From positions 2,253,810 through 2,317,809 of the forward strand of contig VLJF02000034.1 in NCBI GenBank assembly GCA_008360975.2: DNA of 64,000 nt, read 5' to 3'. This document shows positions 22,815 to 33,500 of the stretch, one piece after another; the first letter of the stretch is position 1; each line of letters opens with the position of its first letter. Position numbers and translations under genes: made by a program. The stretch is from Lichenostomus cassidix. Its lineage: Eukaryota > Chordata > Aves > Passeriformes > Meliphagidae. The notes beneath the pieces are model-generated. The model had not been told where the DNA came from. It made no database searches and saw nothing but the letters and a program-made list of their open reading frames with translations.

Positions 22815-24120
22815 GACCCCAGACCCAAATCCGAGACCACAGACCCGATTCGGGATCTTCTTTCCTCATTTCTGGGACCCCAGACCCAAATCGGAGTCCT
22901 TTTTCATCATTTCTGAGACCCCAGACCCAAATTAGGGAGCCAGTCTGAGACCCCAGACCCGATTCAGAAACCCCAGACCCGATTTGGGGTTCTCTTTTCT
23001 CATTTCTGAGACCCCAGACCCAAATTAGGGAGCCAATCGGAGACCCCAGACCCAAATCACAGACCCCAGACCCAATTCGGGATCTTCTTTCTTCATTTCT
23101 GAGACCCCAGACCCAATTCAGAAACCCCAGACCCAAATCACAGACCCCAGACCCGATTCGGAGTCCTTTTTCCTCATTTCAGAGACCCCAGACCCAATTC
23201 GGAGTACTTTTCCCCACTTTCTGGAACACTTCTGATACCCCAGACCCAATTCAGAGACCCCAGACCCAATTCCAGACCCAATTCAGAGACCCCAGACCCA
23301 ATTCGGGATCTTCTTTCCTCATTTCTGGGACCCCAGACCCAATTCGATGACCCTTTCCCCCATTTTTGGTACATTTTTGGGACCCCAGACCCAATTTCAG
23401 ACCCAATTCCAGACCCAATTCCAGACCCAATTTCAGAGTAATTTCCCCCAATTTCGGGACCCCAGACCCAATTTTCAGGACCCCAGACCCAATTTGGGGA
23501 CCCCAGACCCAATTTTGGAGTAATTTTCCCCAATTTTCAGGACCTCAGACCCAATTCGATGACCTTTTTCCCCATTTCTGATACATTTTTGGGACCCCAG
23601 ACCCAATTTTGGAGTAATTTTTCCCCAATTTTGGGACCCCAGACCCAATTTCGGAGTAATTTTTCCGTATTTTCAGGACCCCAGACCCAATTTTGGAGTA
23701 ATTTTCCCAATTTGGAGACCCCAGACTCAATTCCAGACCCAATTTCGGAGTAATTTTCCCCAATTTCAGGACCCCAGACCCAATTTTGGAGTTATTTTTC
23801 CGTATTTTCAGGACCCCAGACCCAATTCCAGACCCATTTTTGGAGTAATTTTCCCAATTTCAGGACCCCAGACCCAATTTTCGGGACCCCAGACCCAATT
23901 TGGAAACCCCAGACCCAATTTTGGAGTAATTTTCCCAAAATTTCGGGACCCCAGACCCGATTTTCGGGACCCCAGACCCAATTTGGAGACCCCAGACCCA
24001 ATTCCAGACCCAATTTCGGAGTAATTTTCCCCAATTTTCAGGACCCCAGACCCAATTCCAGACCCAATTTCGGATTCCTTTTCCCCAATTTCGGGACCCC
24101 AGACCCAACTCCAATCTCCC
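22815..24120 (+). repeat. CLDN7 3' UTR minisatellite AGACCCCAGACCCAATT
   Basis: About 60 units of 17-20 bp begin at the stop codon itself (TGAGACCCCAGACCC). They alternate with TTTTCC(C)CATTTCTGA spacers and continue to just before the poly(A) signal, so nearly the whole 1.3-kb 3' UTR is repeat. Confidence 0.92.
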
Positions 24121-24163
24121 CTCCTCACTCAGGGATTTCTCCAATCGTTTTGTACGAAAGGAA

Positions 24164-24169
24164 AATAAA
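24164..24169 (+). other. Poly(A) signal AATAAA, probable CLDN7 3' end
   Basis: AATAAA in a short unique stretch directly after the 3' UTR array, followed by T-rich sequence (GTTTTAAGTCGTTTTTTGGG). No competing signal is nearby on this strand. Confidence 0.75.
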
Positions 24170-24289
24170 ACAAAATACAAATTTTTGGGTGTTTTAAGTC
24201 GTTTTTTGGGTTTTTTTTGATCCCCAAAAGCTCCTCTGGGCTTTTCTGGGGTTAATTTTCCGGTTTTTGGGTCCAAATTTGGGGATTAA

Positions 24290-24690
24290 AGCAGGAGAGA
24301 ATTGTGTAAAAATTGGTAGAAAATTGTTATGAAATTGTTCGAAAATTATTAGAAAATTATTAATAAATTATTTAAAATAATTATTAAATTATTAGACAAT
24401 TATTTAAAATTATTGGAAAATCATTAAAAGTTATTAAAAATAATTTTATATATTTATATGTTTATAAAATTTGAATTTATTCTGATCTTTAATAGTTCGA
24501 ATGTGTTTTTTATAATTGTTATAAATTCATTTTAAAAATTATCATAAAGTTATTATGGGAAAACAGCATAAAATTGTTAGTAAAATTATTAAAAATGTTA
24601 TAAAATTATTTTGAAATTATTATAAAATTATTATAAAATTACTATAAAATTACTATATAATTATGGTAAAATTATTTTAATTATTTCAAT
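24290..24690. repeat. AT-rich TAAAATTATTA tract between CLDN7 and ELP5
   Basis: About 400 bp of degenerate AAAATTATTA/TATAAAATT sequence, far more AT-rich than its surroundings. No gene seen. 24690-24960 is unique to weakly repetitive and leads into the ELP5 promoter. Confidence 0.85.
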
Positions 24691-24959
24691 CCCAAATTCC
24701 TTCCCGGAGTGGCGAAAAATTCGCTTTAAATGTGTTTTTTTTAAATCCACTTGAAGTGAAATATTCGGAATTTCGGGAAATTTCGGCGAATTTCGGCGAA
24801 TTTCGGGGAATTTCGGGGAATTTCTCTTCCTCTTCGCCAGTTTTGGGTGCAAAAACCCCATTTTGAGGCAAAACCCAACGCGGAACTCCTAAATCCCCCA
24901 AAAAAACCCAAAAAACCCAAAAAAAACCCCAAAAAATCCCCAAATTCCCCGAAAAACTA

Positions 24960-25126
24960 CAAATCCCGCCATGTTTGCGATCCAAAATGGCGCCCGTCGC
25001 GCTGTGACGTCATCAGCGAGGCGCCGAAAACATGGCGGCGCTCAGTTCCGTACGGCAAGATGGCGCCGGAAAACATGGCGGCGCCCGTGGCCGTACGGTG
25101 ACGTCATCGGGAGGCGCGGCGCGACG
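24960..25126 (+). promoter_or_regulatory. ELP5 promoter
   Basis: Two CREs TGACGTCA (25005-25012, 25099-25106) and four YY1-like ATGGCGGC/ATGGCGCC motifs (about 24987, 25032, 25060, 25074) lie directly upstream of the ELP5 ATG at 25127. Dense YY1 and CRE sites are common in housekeeping promoters. Confidence 0.7.
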
Positions 25127-28100
25127 ATGCTGGAAGCGCTTGGCGGGCCCGGGCTGCTGCTCGTGAGGGGTGAGAGGAATTGGGGGAAATTTGGGTTTTT
25201 TTGGGTTTTTTGGGGAATTTTTGGGGTTTTTGGGTGCTGAGGGGATGCTGGTCGTGAAGAGTGAGGGAATTTTGGGGTATTTTGGGGGAATTTTGGGGTT
25301 TTTTGGGGAATTTTTGGGGTTTTTTGGGTTTGAGAAGATGCTGGTCGTGAGGGGTGAGAGGTGGGGGTTTTGGGGTTTTTGGGGTTTTGGGGGGTTTTGG
25401 GTGCTGAGGGGATGGTGGTCGTGGTGAGGGAAATTGGGGGAATTTTGGGGTTTTGGGGTTTTTTGGGGTTTTGGGGTTTTTGGGTGCTGAGGGATGCTGG
25501 TCGTGAAGAGTGAGGGAAATTTGGGGGAATTTTAGGGTTTTGGGGATTTTGGGGTTTTGGGGTTTGGGGTTTTGGGTGCTGAGGGGAGTGATGGTCGTGA
25601 GGTGAGAGAAATTGGGGGAATTTTGGGGTTTTGGGGGTTTTGGGGTTTTTGGGGGTTTGGGGATGATGGTTGTGAGGGGTGAGAGAAATTGGGGGAAATT
25701 TGGGGTTTTTTGGGTTTTTTTGGGGTTTTTTGGGGTTTTTTTGGGGTTTTTGGGGAGCTGAGGGGATGCTGGTGGTGAGGAATGAGGGGAATTTGGGGGA
25801 TTTTTGTGGGTTTTTTGGGTTTTTTTGGGGTTTTCGGGGATTTGAGGGATTTGAGGGGATGATGGTCGTGAGGTGAGAGAAATTGGGGGAATTTTGGGGT
25901 TTTTTGGGGTTTTTTTGGGGTTTTTGGGGAGCTGAGGGGATGCTGGTGGTGAGGAATGAGGGGAATTTGGGGGATTTTTGGGGTTTTTTTGGCAAATTTG
26001 GGTTTTTTTGGGCACCGAGGGGCTGCTGCTCGTGAGGGGTGAGAGAAATTGGGGGAATTTTGTGGGTTTTTTGTGGGTTTTTTGGGTTTTTTTGGGGTTT
26101 TTGGGTGCTGAGGGGATGATGGTTGTGAGGGGTGAGAGAAATTGGGGGAATTTTGGGGTTTTTTGGGTTTTTGGGGGTGTTTTTGAAGGATTTTGGGGTC
26201 CCGTGTGGATTTTTGTGGTTTTTGTGAATTTTTGATTTTTGTGGGATTTTTTGGGGATTTTTGGGGATTTTTGTGGATTCCTGTGGAATTTTTTGGGATT
26301 TTGGGGGTTTTAAGGGATTTTGGGGTTTTTGGGGATTTTGGATTTTTGGGGTTTTTTTTAAGGTATTTTTGGTGGATTTCTGTGGGAATTTTTTTGGATT
26401 TTGTGGATTTTTTTAGGGATTTTGGGAAATTTTGGGGGATTTTTGGGGGATTTTGTAGGATTTTGGGGATTTTTTGGGATTTTTTTAGGGATTTTGGGGA
26501 TTTTTGTGGATTTTTGGGGAATTTTGTGGGATTTTTTGGGGGATTTTTGGGGGATTTTGGGGCTCCCACCTGAATTTTTGGCTATTTTTTGGCTCCTGGA
26601 TTGGATTTTTATTGGATTTTTTTAGGATTTTGATTTCCCAGCTGGATTTTGAAGGATTTTTTTGTATTTTTTGGGATTCCTTTGGGATTTTGGGGGAATT
26701 TGGGGCTCTGAGTTCCCAATTTTGGGTGAATTTTGGGTTTTATTCCCATTTTTTCCTCTCAGACTCTGCAGAATCCGAAGGGAGGAATCTCCTCAGAGCT
26801 CTTGTGACTCAGGCTGCTAACAGGTGGGAATTTTGGGGATTTTGGGGGAATTTTGGGGAGATTTGGGGGATTTTGGGTTATTTTGAGGGAATCTGGGTGG
26901 ATTTTGGGGGAATTTTGGGGGATTTTGAGTGGATTTTGGGGAATTTGGGGCAATTTTGGGGAGATATGTTGGAATTTTGGGGATTTTTGGGGGATTTTGT
27001 TGGAATTTTGGGTGGATTTTGGGGTAGGGAATTTGGGGGATTTTTGGGTTATTTTGTGAGGATTTTGGGTGGATTTTGGAGATTTGGGATAATTTGGGTG
27101 GATTTTGGGGAATTTTTGGGGAATTTTGGGGGAATTCAGGGGATTTTGGGTTCTTTTGTGGGGAATTTGGGGGAAATTTGGGGAATTTTGGGTTATTTTG
27201 AGGGATTTGGGTGGATTTTGGGGGAACTTTGGGGATTTTTGGGTTATTTTGTGAAGATTTGGGGTGGATTTTGGGCATTTTGGATTATTTTGGGGGAATT
27301 TTGGGGAGATTTTGGGGAATTTTGGGGAGATTTGGAGGATTTTAGGTTATTTTGAGGGAATTTGGGAGGATTTTGGGGGAATTTTGGGGGAATTTAGGGG
27401 AATTTTGATGCATTTATGGGGATTTGGAGGATTTGGGGTTTCCAGGGTGGTTTTGGGTAGAATTTGGGCTTTTTTTGGCGTGATTTTGGGGGTTTTTGGG
27501 CATTTTTTGGGTTCCCATGGGGTTTTGGGGTTTTTTTTGGGGTTTTTTTGGATGATTTTGGGGTTTTTTTTGGGTTTTTGGGGTGATTTTGGGGCAATTT
27601 TTTGGAGTTTTTGGGTAATTTGGGGGTTTTTTGGGTGATTTTGGGGCAATTTTTGGGTTTCTTGGGTTATTTTGGACTCCTGAACCCCCAAAATTCCATT
27701 TTTTCAGGTCCAAGGAGGTTTTTGTGATTCTCCTGGAAATTCCCAGGGAGGAGTTTGAGGTTGGGCTGAGCGAGGATGTGAGGGAGAGGTGAGGTTGGGG
27801 GAAAAAAACCCCAAAAATAACCCCAAAAAAACCCCAAAAATACCCCAAAAATCCCAAAACACCCCAAAAATAACCCAAAATAACTAAAAATAACCCCAAA
27901 ACATCCCAAAAATAATCCCAAACAACCCCAAAAATACCCAAAATAATCCCAAAACAGCCCAAAATTCCCAAAATATCCCAAAAACACCCCAAAAATAACC
28001 CCAAAAATAACCCCAAAAATAACCCCAAAAATAACCCCAAAAATAACCCCAAAACCACCCCAAAAATACCCCAAAAATACCCCAAAAATAACCCCAAAAT

Positions 28101-29345
28101 AGCCCAAAATTAGCCTTAAAATATCCCTAAAATGTCCCCAAAAATATCCTAAAAATAACCCCAAAATTGCCCCAAAATGCTCCTAAAATATCCTTAAAAT
28201 GTCTCCAAAAATCCCTAAAAATAACCTCAAAATAGCCCCAAATTTGCCTCAAAATATCCCCAAATTTCACTCAAAATCCCCAAAAATCCCCAAATTTCCC
28301 CTAAAAATCCTCAGATTTCCCCCAAAATCCCCAAATTTCCCCAAAATTTCTCCCAAATTTCCCCAATTTTCCCCAAATTTCTCCCCAAATCCCTAAATTT
28401 CACTTAAATTTCTCTCAAAATCCCCAAATTTCCTCCAAAAATCCCCAAATTTCCCCCAAATTTCTCTCAAAATCCCCAAAAATCCCCCAATTTCCCCAAT
28501 TTCCCCCAAAAGTCCCCAAATTTCTCTCAAAAACCCAAATTTAATTTCCCCAATTTTCACCAAAAATCCTAAATTTCCCCATTTCTCTCCAAAACCCCAA
28601 AACCCCAAATTTCCCCCAAAATCCCTAAATTTCCCCCAAATTTCCAAAATATCCCAAAATCCCCCAATTTCCCCAATTTTCCCCAAAAATCCCCAAATTT
28701 CCCCCAAAAATTCCCCAAAATTTCCCAAATTTCCCCAAAAATCCAAAAATCCCCAAATTCCCCCAAAAATTCTCAAATTTTCCCCAAATTTCCCTCAAAA
28801 TCCCAAAATTTCCCCAAAATTCCCAAATTTTCCCCAAATTTCCCCAAAATTCCCAAAAATCCCCAAATTTCCCCCAAAACTCCCAAATTTCCCCAAATTT
28901 TCCCCAAAAATTCCCAAATTTCCAAAAAAATTCCCAAATTTCCAAATTCCCCCAAAAATCCCAAATTTTCCCCAAATTTCCACAATTTTCCCCCAAAAAC
29001 TCCAAATTTCTCTCAAAACCCCAAAAATCCCCAATTTCCCCCCAAAAATCCCCAAATTTCCCCAAAAATCCCCAAAACTCCCAATTTTCCCTTCCAGGCT
29101 CCATTTCCTGGATCTCTCCGAGGACCCTCTGGGTTGGCTGAACCCAAACTCCCCAAACTCCCCCAAATGCCCCAAATTGCCCCAAAAAGTTGGGATTTTG
29201 GGCTCCATTTTGGGGCTCCTCCCCCCCTGCCCCTCCCCCACCCCCCTGCTGGTTTTGGATTCGCTGAGCTGGGTGATGCTCAGGGAGCCCCTCCCCCTCC
29301 TGGGGCGGGATTTGGGGAGGATTTGGGGAGGAAAATCCGGAAAAG
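25127..29345 (+). CDS. ELP5: ELP5, Elongator complex protein 5, 5' half (exons 1-4)
   Basis: ELP5 forms with ELP4 and ELP6 the RecA-like accessory ring of Elongator, which modifies wobble uridines of tRNAs. The exons are 25127-25169 (MLEALGGPGLLLVR), 26763-26823, 27708-27788 and 29098-29345, phases 1, 2 and 2. They join to 144 codons. Hallmarks are LLLVRDSAESEGRNLLRALV (human LVLLRDSVEWEGRSLLKALV), EEFEVGLSEDVRERLHFLDL and DPLGWL, then LLVLDSLSWVMLREPL (human IALDSLSWLLLRLP), the core strand and helix of the fold. The middle of exon 4 has an NSPNSPKCPK-like insertion absent from mammals. Downstream exons are not visible before the N gap, so the C-terminal half must lie in it. Exons 1 and 4 are followed by copies of their donor edges. 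Confidence 0.92.
25170..26190 (+). repeat. ELP5 intron 1: eleven decoy copies of the exon 1 donor edge
   Basis: About 90-bp units combine GGGGTTTTTTGGGG sequence with a block derived from the last 20-25 bases of exon 1 and its donor (CTGCTGCTCGTGAGGGGTGAGA). Copies lie near 25232, 25330, 25402, 25490, 25580, 25660, 25756, 25850, 25930, 26018 and 26108. The copy at 26018-26045 is nearly identical to the real edge (CTGCTGCTCGTGAGGGGTGAG). Confidence 0.92.
26190..27700 (+). repeat. G/T-rich GGGATTTTGGGG tracts in ELP5 introns 1 and 2
   Basis: Runs of GGGG separated by ATTTT fill the rest of intron 1 and all of intron 2, interrupted only by exon 2 (26763-26823). Many windows satisfy the four-G-tract quadruplex pattern on the plus (sense) strand. 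Confidence 0.85.
27790..29097 (+). repeat. ELP5 intron 3: C/A-rich mirror of the neighbouring arrays
   Basis: Directly after exon 3 the strand bias flips. AACCCCAAAAAT units (27800-28200) and CCCCAAATTTCC units (28250-29090) put the G/T sequence on the antisense strand. The bias flips back after exon 4. Confidence 0.85.
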
Positions 29346-29915
29346 GTAAAAATTTGGGAATTTTGGGTGATTTTGGGATTATTTTGGGTCATTTTGGGGT
29401 TGTTTGAGGATTTTTGGTGATTTTTTGGGGATTTTTGGGTGATTTTGGGAGGTTTGGGTGATGCTCAGGGAGCCCCTCCCCCTCCTGGGGCGGGATTTGG
29501 GGAGAATTTGGGGAGGAAAATCCAAATTCGGTGAGTTTGGGGAAATTTGGGATTAATTTGGGTCATTTTGGGGTTGATTTGGGTGATTTTTGGGGGATTT
29601 TTTGTGATTTTTGGGGGATTTTTGGGGGATTTTTGGGGAATTTTTGGTGATTTTTGATGGATTTTTGGTGATTTTTAGGGGATTTTGGGGAATTTTGGGG
29701 AAATTTTGGGGATTTTAGGGTTGATTTGGGGAATTTGGAGTTTTTGGGGTGGATTTGGGTGGATTTTGGGGGATTTTTGGGTGATTTTGGGAGGTTTGGG
29801 TGATGCTCAGGGAGCCCCTCCCCCTCCTGGGGCGGGATTTGGGGAGGATTTGGGGAGGAAAATCCGGAAAAGGTAAAAATTTGGGAATTTTGGGTGATTT
29901 TGGGGTTGATTTGAG
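29346..29915 (+). repeat. ELP5 intron 4 start: two decoy copies of the exon 4 donor edge
   Basis: The last 75-80 bases of exon 4 (GGTGATGCTCAGGGAGCCCC through GGAAAATCC) are repeated at about 29455-29530, with an altered donor TTCG|GTGAGT, and at 29795-29872, identical to the true donor AAAAG|GTAAAA. Spacers are GATTTTTGGGG repeats. The array runs into the assembly gap. Confidence 0.93.
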
Positions 29916-30415
29916 NNNNNNNNNNNNNNNNNNNNNNNNNNNNNNNNNNNNNNNNNNNNNNNNNNNNNNNNNNNNNNNNNNNNNNNNNNNNNNNNNNNNN
30001 NNNNNNNNNNNNNNNNNNNNNNNNNNNNNNNNNNNNNNNNNNNNNNNNNNNNNNNNNNNNNNNNNNNNNNNNNNNNNNNNNNNNNNNNNNNNNNNNNNNN
30101 NNNNNNNNNNNNNNNNNNNNNNNNNNNNNNNNNNNNNNNNNNNNNNNNNNNNNNNNNNNNNNNNNNNNNNNNNNNNNNNNNNNNNNNNNNNNNNNNNNNN
30201 NNNNNNNNNNNNNNNNNNNNNNNNNNNNNNNNNNNNNNNNNNNNNNNNNNNNNNNNNNNNNNNNNNNNNNNNNNNNNNNNNNNNNNNNNNNNNNNNNNNN
30301 NNNNNNNNNNNNNNNNNNNNNNNNNNNNNNNNNNNNNNNNNNNNNNNNNNNNNNNNNNNNNNNNNNNNNNNNNNNNNNNNNNNNNNNNNNNNNNNNNNNN
30401 NNNNNNNNNNNNNNN
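29916..30415. other. Assembly gap of exactly 500 N
   Basis: Round-number gap, so the size is probably arbitrary. The 3' exons of ELP5 and the last exon and 3' UTR of MPDU1 are both missing from the flanks. The real interval must hold both gene ends and is likely several kilobases of repeat. Confidence 0.97.
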
Positions 30416-30556
30416 ATTTTTGGGGATTTTTCTGCGATTTGGGGGATTTTTTGGCGGATTTTTTGGGGGATTTTTTGGAATTTGGGGTATTTTTTGGGGA
30501 TTTTTTTGGGATTTTTTTGGGGGATTTTTTGGGGATTTTTGGGGAAGATTTCTCAC

Positions 30557-33500
30557 CGTCAGGGAGGTGAAAACTCGAGCCAAAGCTCCCCCAAAGAGGA
30601 GTCCAGTGGAGATCCCAGAGAGCTGCCCAGTGTGACCTTGGCGCTGGTTGGTGACAACCTGCAGCAGCTGCAGAGAAATTTGGGACATTTTAGGGGGTTT
30701 TGGGGAATTTCGGGATTTTTTGGGGATTTTTGGGATTTTGGAGATTTTGGGATTTTTTGGGGAATTTTTAGGATTTTTTGGTGATTTTTTGATTTATTTG
30801 AATTTTCAAGAATTTTTGGGATTTATTTTGAATTTTTAGGAATTTTTGGGTGATTTTTAGGATGTTTGAGGATTTATTCTGAATTTTTTTGATTTTTGGG
30901 AATTTATTTTGAATTTTTTAGGATTTTTTTTTTAATTTTTAGGATTTTTTTGTGATTTTTAGGGGAATGTTTGGGATTTATTTTGAATTTTTGAATTTTT
31001 AGGTAATTTTTAGGGTTTTTCTGTAAGTTTTCATATTTTTGGGTATTTTTTACTCAATTTTTAAATAATTTTGGGGTATTTTTCAAGATTTTTTGTTATT
31101 ATTTAGTTACTTTTATTATGAGTTTTTAAATTATTTTTAGGAATTTTTTGGGATATTTTGGAGGTTTTTTTTGGATTTTGGATTCCCAAAAATCACCCAA
31201 AAACTTCCCAAAACCCCAAAATGTCCCAAAATCCACTTGAATTTTCCCCAAAAAAACCCTTTAAATCCCCAAATTAACCAAAAATCCCCCAAATTTCCCC
31301 CAAAATTTCCCCAAATTTCTGCCCAAATTTTCCCAAAATTCCCCAAATTCTCCCAAAAAAACCCCAAATCCCCCCAAAATCTCCCCATGTTCCCTCAAAA
31401 TTTCCACAATTCCCTCAAATCTCCCAAATTTTCCCCAAAATCCCCCAAATTTCCCTCAAAATATCCCAAATTCCCAAATCCCCCAAATTTCCCCAAATTA
31501 TCCCAATTTTTCCCCAAATATCCCAAATTTCCCCAAATTTTCCCAAATTTCCCCAATTTCAACCCAAATTTCCCCAAATTTTCCCCAAATTTCCCCAAAT
31601 TTTCCCAAATTCCCCAAAATTCCCCAAAATTTCCCAAATTTCCCCAAATTCATCCCAAATTCCTCCAAATTTCCAATTTCCCCAAAATTTCCCCAAATTC
31701 TCCCAAATTCCCAAAATCCTCAAATTTCTCCCAAATTTCCCAATTTTTCCAAAATTTTCCCAAATTTTCCCAAATTTCCCCAAATTCTCCCCAAATTCTC
31801 CCCAAATTCTCCCCAAATTCCCCAAAATTTCCCAAAACCCCAAATTCCCCAAATTTTCCCAAAATCCCCCAAAATCCCCAAAAATTCTCCCCAAAAACCC
31901 CAATTCCCCCAAATCCTCCAAAATTGCCCCAAAATTTCCCCAAAATCCCCAAAATTCTCCCAAATTCCCCCAAATTTCCCAAAATCTCCCCAAAAAACCC
32001 CAAATTCCCCCAAAATTTCCTCCAAAATTCCCCCAAATCTCCCTAAATTTTCCCACAAATTCCCAAAAATTTCCCCCAAAATCCCCCAAATTCTCCCAAA
32101 AACCCCAAATTCCCCCAAAATTCCCCCAAAAAACCCAAATTCCCCCAAATTCTCCCAAAAAACCCAAATTCCCCCAAAATTTCCCCAAATTCCCCCCAAA
32201 ATCCCTTGAATTTTCCCCAAAAAAAACCCTATCCACAAATTACCCCCTAAATCCCCCAAAAAATCTCCCAAAATCCCCAAATTTCCCCCAAATTTCTCCC
32301 AAATTTCCCCAAAATCCCCAAATTTCCCCCAAATTCCTCCAATTCCCAAAATTTCCCCCAAAAATCCCCAAATTTCCCCTAAATCCTGAAATTTCTCCCA
32401 AATTTCCAAAATCCCCAAATTCCCCACAAAAATCTCCAATTTCCCCCAAAATCCTCAATTTCCCCCAAATTTCTCCCCAAAATCCCCAAATTTCCCCCAA
32501 ATTTCTCTGAAAATCCCAAATTTCCCCCAAAAAACCCAAATTTCCCCCAAATTCTCCCAAATTTCCCCCAAATTTCCCCAAATCCCCCCAAATTTCCCCA
32601 AAAAACCCCCCCAAAATCCCACAAATTTCCCCCAAATTCCCCCAAATTTCTCCCCAAATTTCTCCCAAAATCTCCCAAATCCTCCCAAAAAACCCCAAAT
32701 TTCCCCCAAAATCTCCCAAAATCTCCCCAAATTCTCCAAAAATCCCCCAAAATCTCCCAAAATCTCCCCAAAAATCCCAGAAATTTCCCCAAAATCTCCC
32801 AAATTTCCCCCAAATTCCCAAATTCTCCCCAAAATCCCCCAAATTCTCCAAAAATCCCCAAAATCTCCCCAAATCTCCCCAAATTCCCAAATCCCACAAA
32901 TTTCCCAACAAAATCTCAAATTCCTCCAAAATCTCCCCAAATTCCCAAATTCCTCAAAATCCCCAAATTTCACCCAAATTCCCCAAATCCTCCCCAAAAA
33001 TCCCCAAATTTCCCCAAATTTCCCCAAAATCTCCAAATTATCCCAAATTTCCCCAAATTCCCAAAATCCCCCAAATTTCCCCAAATCCCCAAAATTCCCC
33101 CCAAATTCTCCCCAAATTCTCCCCAAATCCCCCAAATTTCCCCAAAACCCCAAAATTCCCCCAAATTTCCCCAAAATCCCCCCAAATTCTCCAAAAAAAA
33201 CCCAAAATTTCCCCAAAATCCCCCAAATTATCCAAAAAAACCCCAAAATCTCCCAAAATCTCCCCAAATTTTCCCCAAAATCCCAGAAATTTCCCCAAAT
33301 TTCCTCCAAATTTTCCCCAAAATCCCCTGAAATTTCCCCAAATTCTCCCCAAATTTTGCCCAAAACCCCAGAAATTTCCCCAAATTTCCCCCAAATTCCC
33401 AAATTTCCCCAAAATATCCCCAAATTCCCCCCAAAATTCCCCAAAATTCCCAAATTTTCCCCAAAAATCCCCAAATTTCCCAAAAAAATTCCCAAATATC

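Noticed and set aside
24990..26570. Long minus-strand Pro/Lys/Asn-rich frames of 300-345 codons
   Set aside because: Antisense of the ELP5 intron 1 G/T repeat; they overlap the ELP5 promoter and exon and show no protein family.
25170..27700. Telomeric repeat (TTTTGGGG)n suggesting a chromosome end
   Set aside because: Irregular, interrupted by exons, and the vertebrate telomere repeat is TTAGGG, which is not arrayed here.
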